64,000 nt of DNA, taken from contig JAHLJZ010000008.1 in assembly GCA_025602915.1 (NCBI GenBank), positions 310,001-374,000 on the forward strand, written 5' to 3'. This document shows positions 63,290-64,000 of the stretch, one piece after another; the first letter of the stretch is position 1; each line of letters begins with the position of its first letter. The DNA is from Paraphysoderma sedebokerense. Lineage: Eukaryota; Blastocladiomycota; Physodermatomycetes; Physodermatales; Physodermataceae. The notes under the pieces are model-generated. The model had not been told where the DNA came from and did no database searches. It saw only the letters and a program-made list of their open reading frames with translations. The position numbers were made by a program, and so were the translations under genes.

Positions 63290-64000
63290 TTATTCTTTTT
63301 CGTCCTCCGCGACACGTCTCATTAATGGTAACCTCCCTGTCGTCAATTCCGGAAAAACTTGGTACATCACGGTAATTAGATACTCGAATGGGTCATTTTC
63401 TTCTTCTTCATTATCATCAGTTTTTTCATTTGTAATTTCGCCAATTACGACTTCTTCTTCTCCTTCAGTAACCGACTCCCCAGAAGTCTCTGGTGCCTTT
63501 TCTTTTGTCATTTCTGAGTCTTCGTCTTTAGTTTGTTTATCCTGTTTCATAGTTTTCTTCGCCTGTTTGGCTTTCTTAGCCAACTCACTCTTTCTCTGAA
63601 TCATAGTCAACACGTCTTCGCCATGTTTAAATTTCTCTCGATCCTTCATTTTGTCTTTCCCCATTTCAAAATTAATTTCTCGCTGCTGTTGCTGCTGTTG
63701 AATAGATCGTCGTCTTAGAGCGGAAAAGTTATTAATAGAGGCAACTGAATTACGAAACGAATTGTTCCGGGAAAGCTTTGATCCGGATAACGGTTGATTT
63801 TCAGTTCCATTGCCGTTACCGTTTCCGTTTGGTGTGATCGTGAAATTAGGGTAAGAACCATATTGATCTGAAGCAATAGAGTTTAAAGGTTTATCGCTAA
63901 GAAGTGATCTTAGAACATTATCAATTCGCGCAACATTGGAGTAGCGTGGATTAAAGTTAAGCGAAGACTGATCTGCAGGGTGAGAAGTAGTTGGAGAGGT
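63290..64000 (-). CDS. Unrecognised protein, C-terminal part (runs off window)
   Basis: Open minus-strand frame from the window edge to a stop at 63290, 236 codons without interruption; the ATG at 63664 is internal. The visible sequence has an Asn/Ser/Gly-rich region (FTITPNGNGNGNGTENQ), SALRRRSIQQQQQQREINFE, a strongly charged Lys-rich helix (KHGEDVLTMIQRKSELAKKA then KQAKKTMKQDKQ), an acidic Glu run (GEEEVVIGEI; DDNEEEENDPFEYL) and a more ordered C-terminus (FEYLITVMYQVFPELTTGRL then PLMRRVAEDEKE). No family recognised; the C-terminus might be the conserved end of a longer regulator. More of the gene lies outside the window. Confidence 0.65.
   Translation of the reverse strand, partial: TSPTTSHPADQSSLNFNPRYSNVARIDNVLRSLLSDKPLNSIASDQYGSYPNFTITPNGNGNGNGTENQPLSGSKLSRNNSFRNSVASINNFSALRRRSIQQQQQQREINFEMGKDKMKDREKFKHGEDVLTMIQRKSELAKKAKQAKKTMKQDKQTKDEDSEMTKEKAPETSGESVTEGEEEVVIGEITNEKTDDNEEEENDPFEYLITVMYQVFPELTTGRLPLMRRVAEDEKE

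Overview
The window is a eukaryotic, gene-dense stretch of about 64 kb, almost certainly from a fungus. Most genes carry several short GT-AG introns (about 50-100 bases), intergenic gaps are mostly 0.3-2 kb, the base composition is moderately AT-rich, and the genes are fungal in type (YAK1, SEC17, OST4, TRM4, MIC19, a multi-pass family-2 glycosyltransferase). Two genes point to a flagellated, zoosporic lineage such as chytrids or blastocladiomycetes rather than Dikarya: a full-length ARL6 (BBS3) GTPase and an axonemal dynein light chain of the DNAL4 type. No rRNA, tRNA, CRISPR array, integrase or intact mobile element was recognised.

Layout. 1-5064 (+): 3' part of a BRPF1-like chromatin reader, open at the left edge. 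5721-7343 (-): eIF3m. 7862-8710 (-): ARL6. 8938-9901 (+): a membrane-anchored MAPR/cytochrome-b5-like protein. 10602-13096 (+): a hormone-sensitive-lipase-type hydrolase. 13530-14967 (-): SEC17/alpha-SNAP, divergent from the tiny OST4 gene (15333-15431, +). 16150-23162 (+): a giant YAK1 kinase, then a CaMK-type kinase (23511-25373), TRM4/NSUN2 (25819-28908), a third CAMK-like kinase (30590-32501) and a HIT zinc-finger protein (33217-33950). 34645-37906 (-): a GT2 glycosyltransferase.

From about 39.9 to 59 kb the character changes. Six of the ten genes there encode secreted, repeat-rich or low-complexity proteins: a tandem trio of paralogues with a proline-rich linker (39897-40818, 41519-42439, 43223-44121), a Ser/Thr/Tyr-rich protein (44483-44941), a protein with YDDGSY repeats and a C-type-lectin-like domain (47162-48446), and a Cys-domain protein with Ser/Tyr repeats (57162-58972). 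Interspersed are MIC19 (45449-46723), a small membrane protein (48972-49275), RCC1 (49959-52016) and a LisH/WD40 protein (52850-56741). The right end holds a small membrane protein (59725-60257), DNAL4 (61760-62793) and the 3' part of an unrecognised gene running off the edge (63290-64000, -).

The housekeeping genes do not form one pathway. Two themes stand out. One is a probable cell-surface or extracellular-coat locus around the secreted trio, a family I do not recognise; it includes a 7-base microexon kept in two of the three copies. The other is a recurring GTCACGTG element placed 78-98 bases upstream of the start codon in four unrelated genes. Exon coordinates were derived by eye from splice consensus plus frame and homology continuity. 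In the multi-exon models the frames close exactly, but single boundaries may be off by a base or two.
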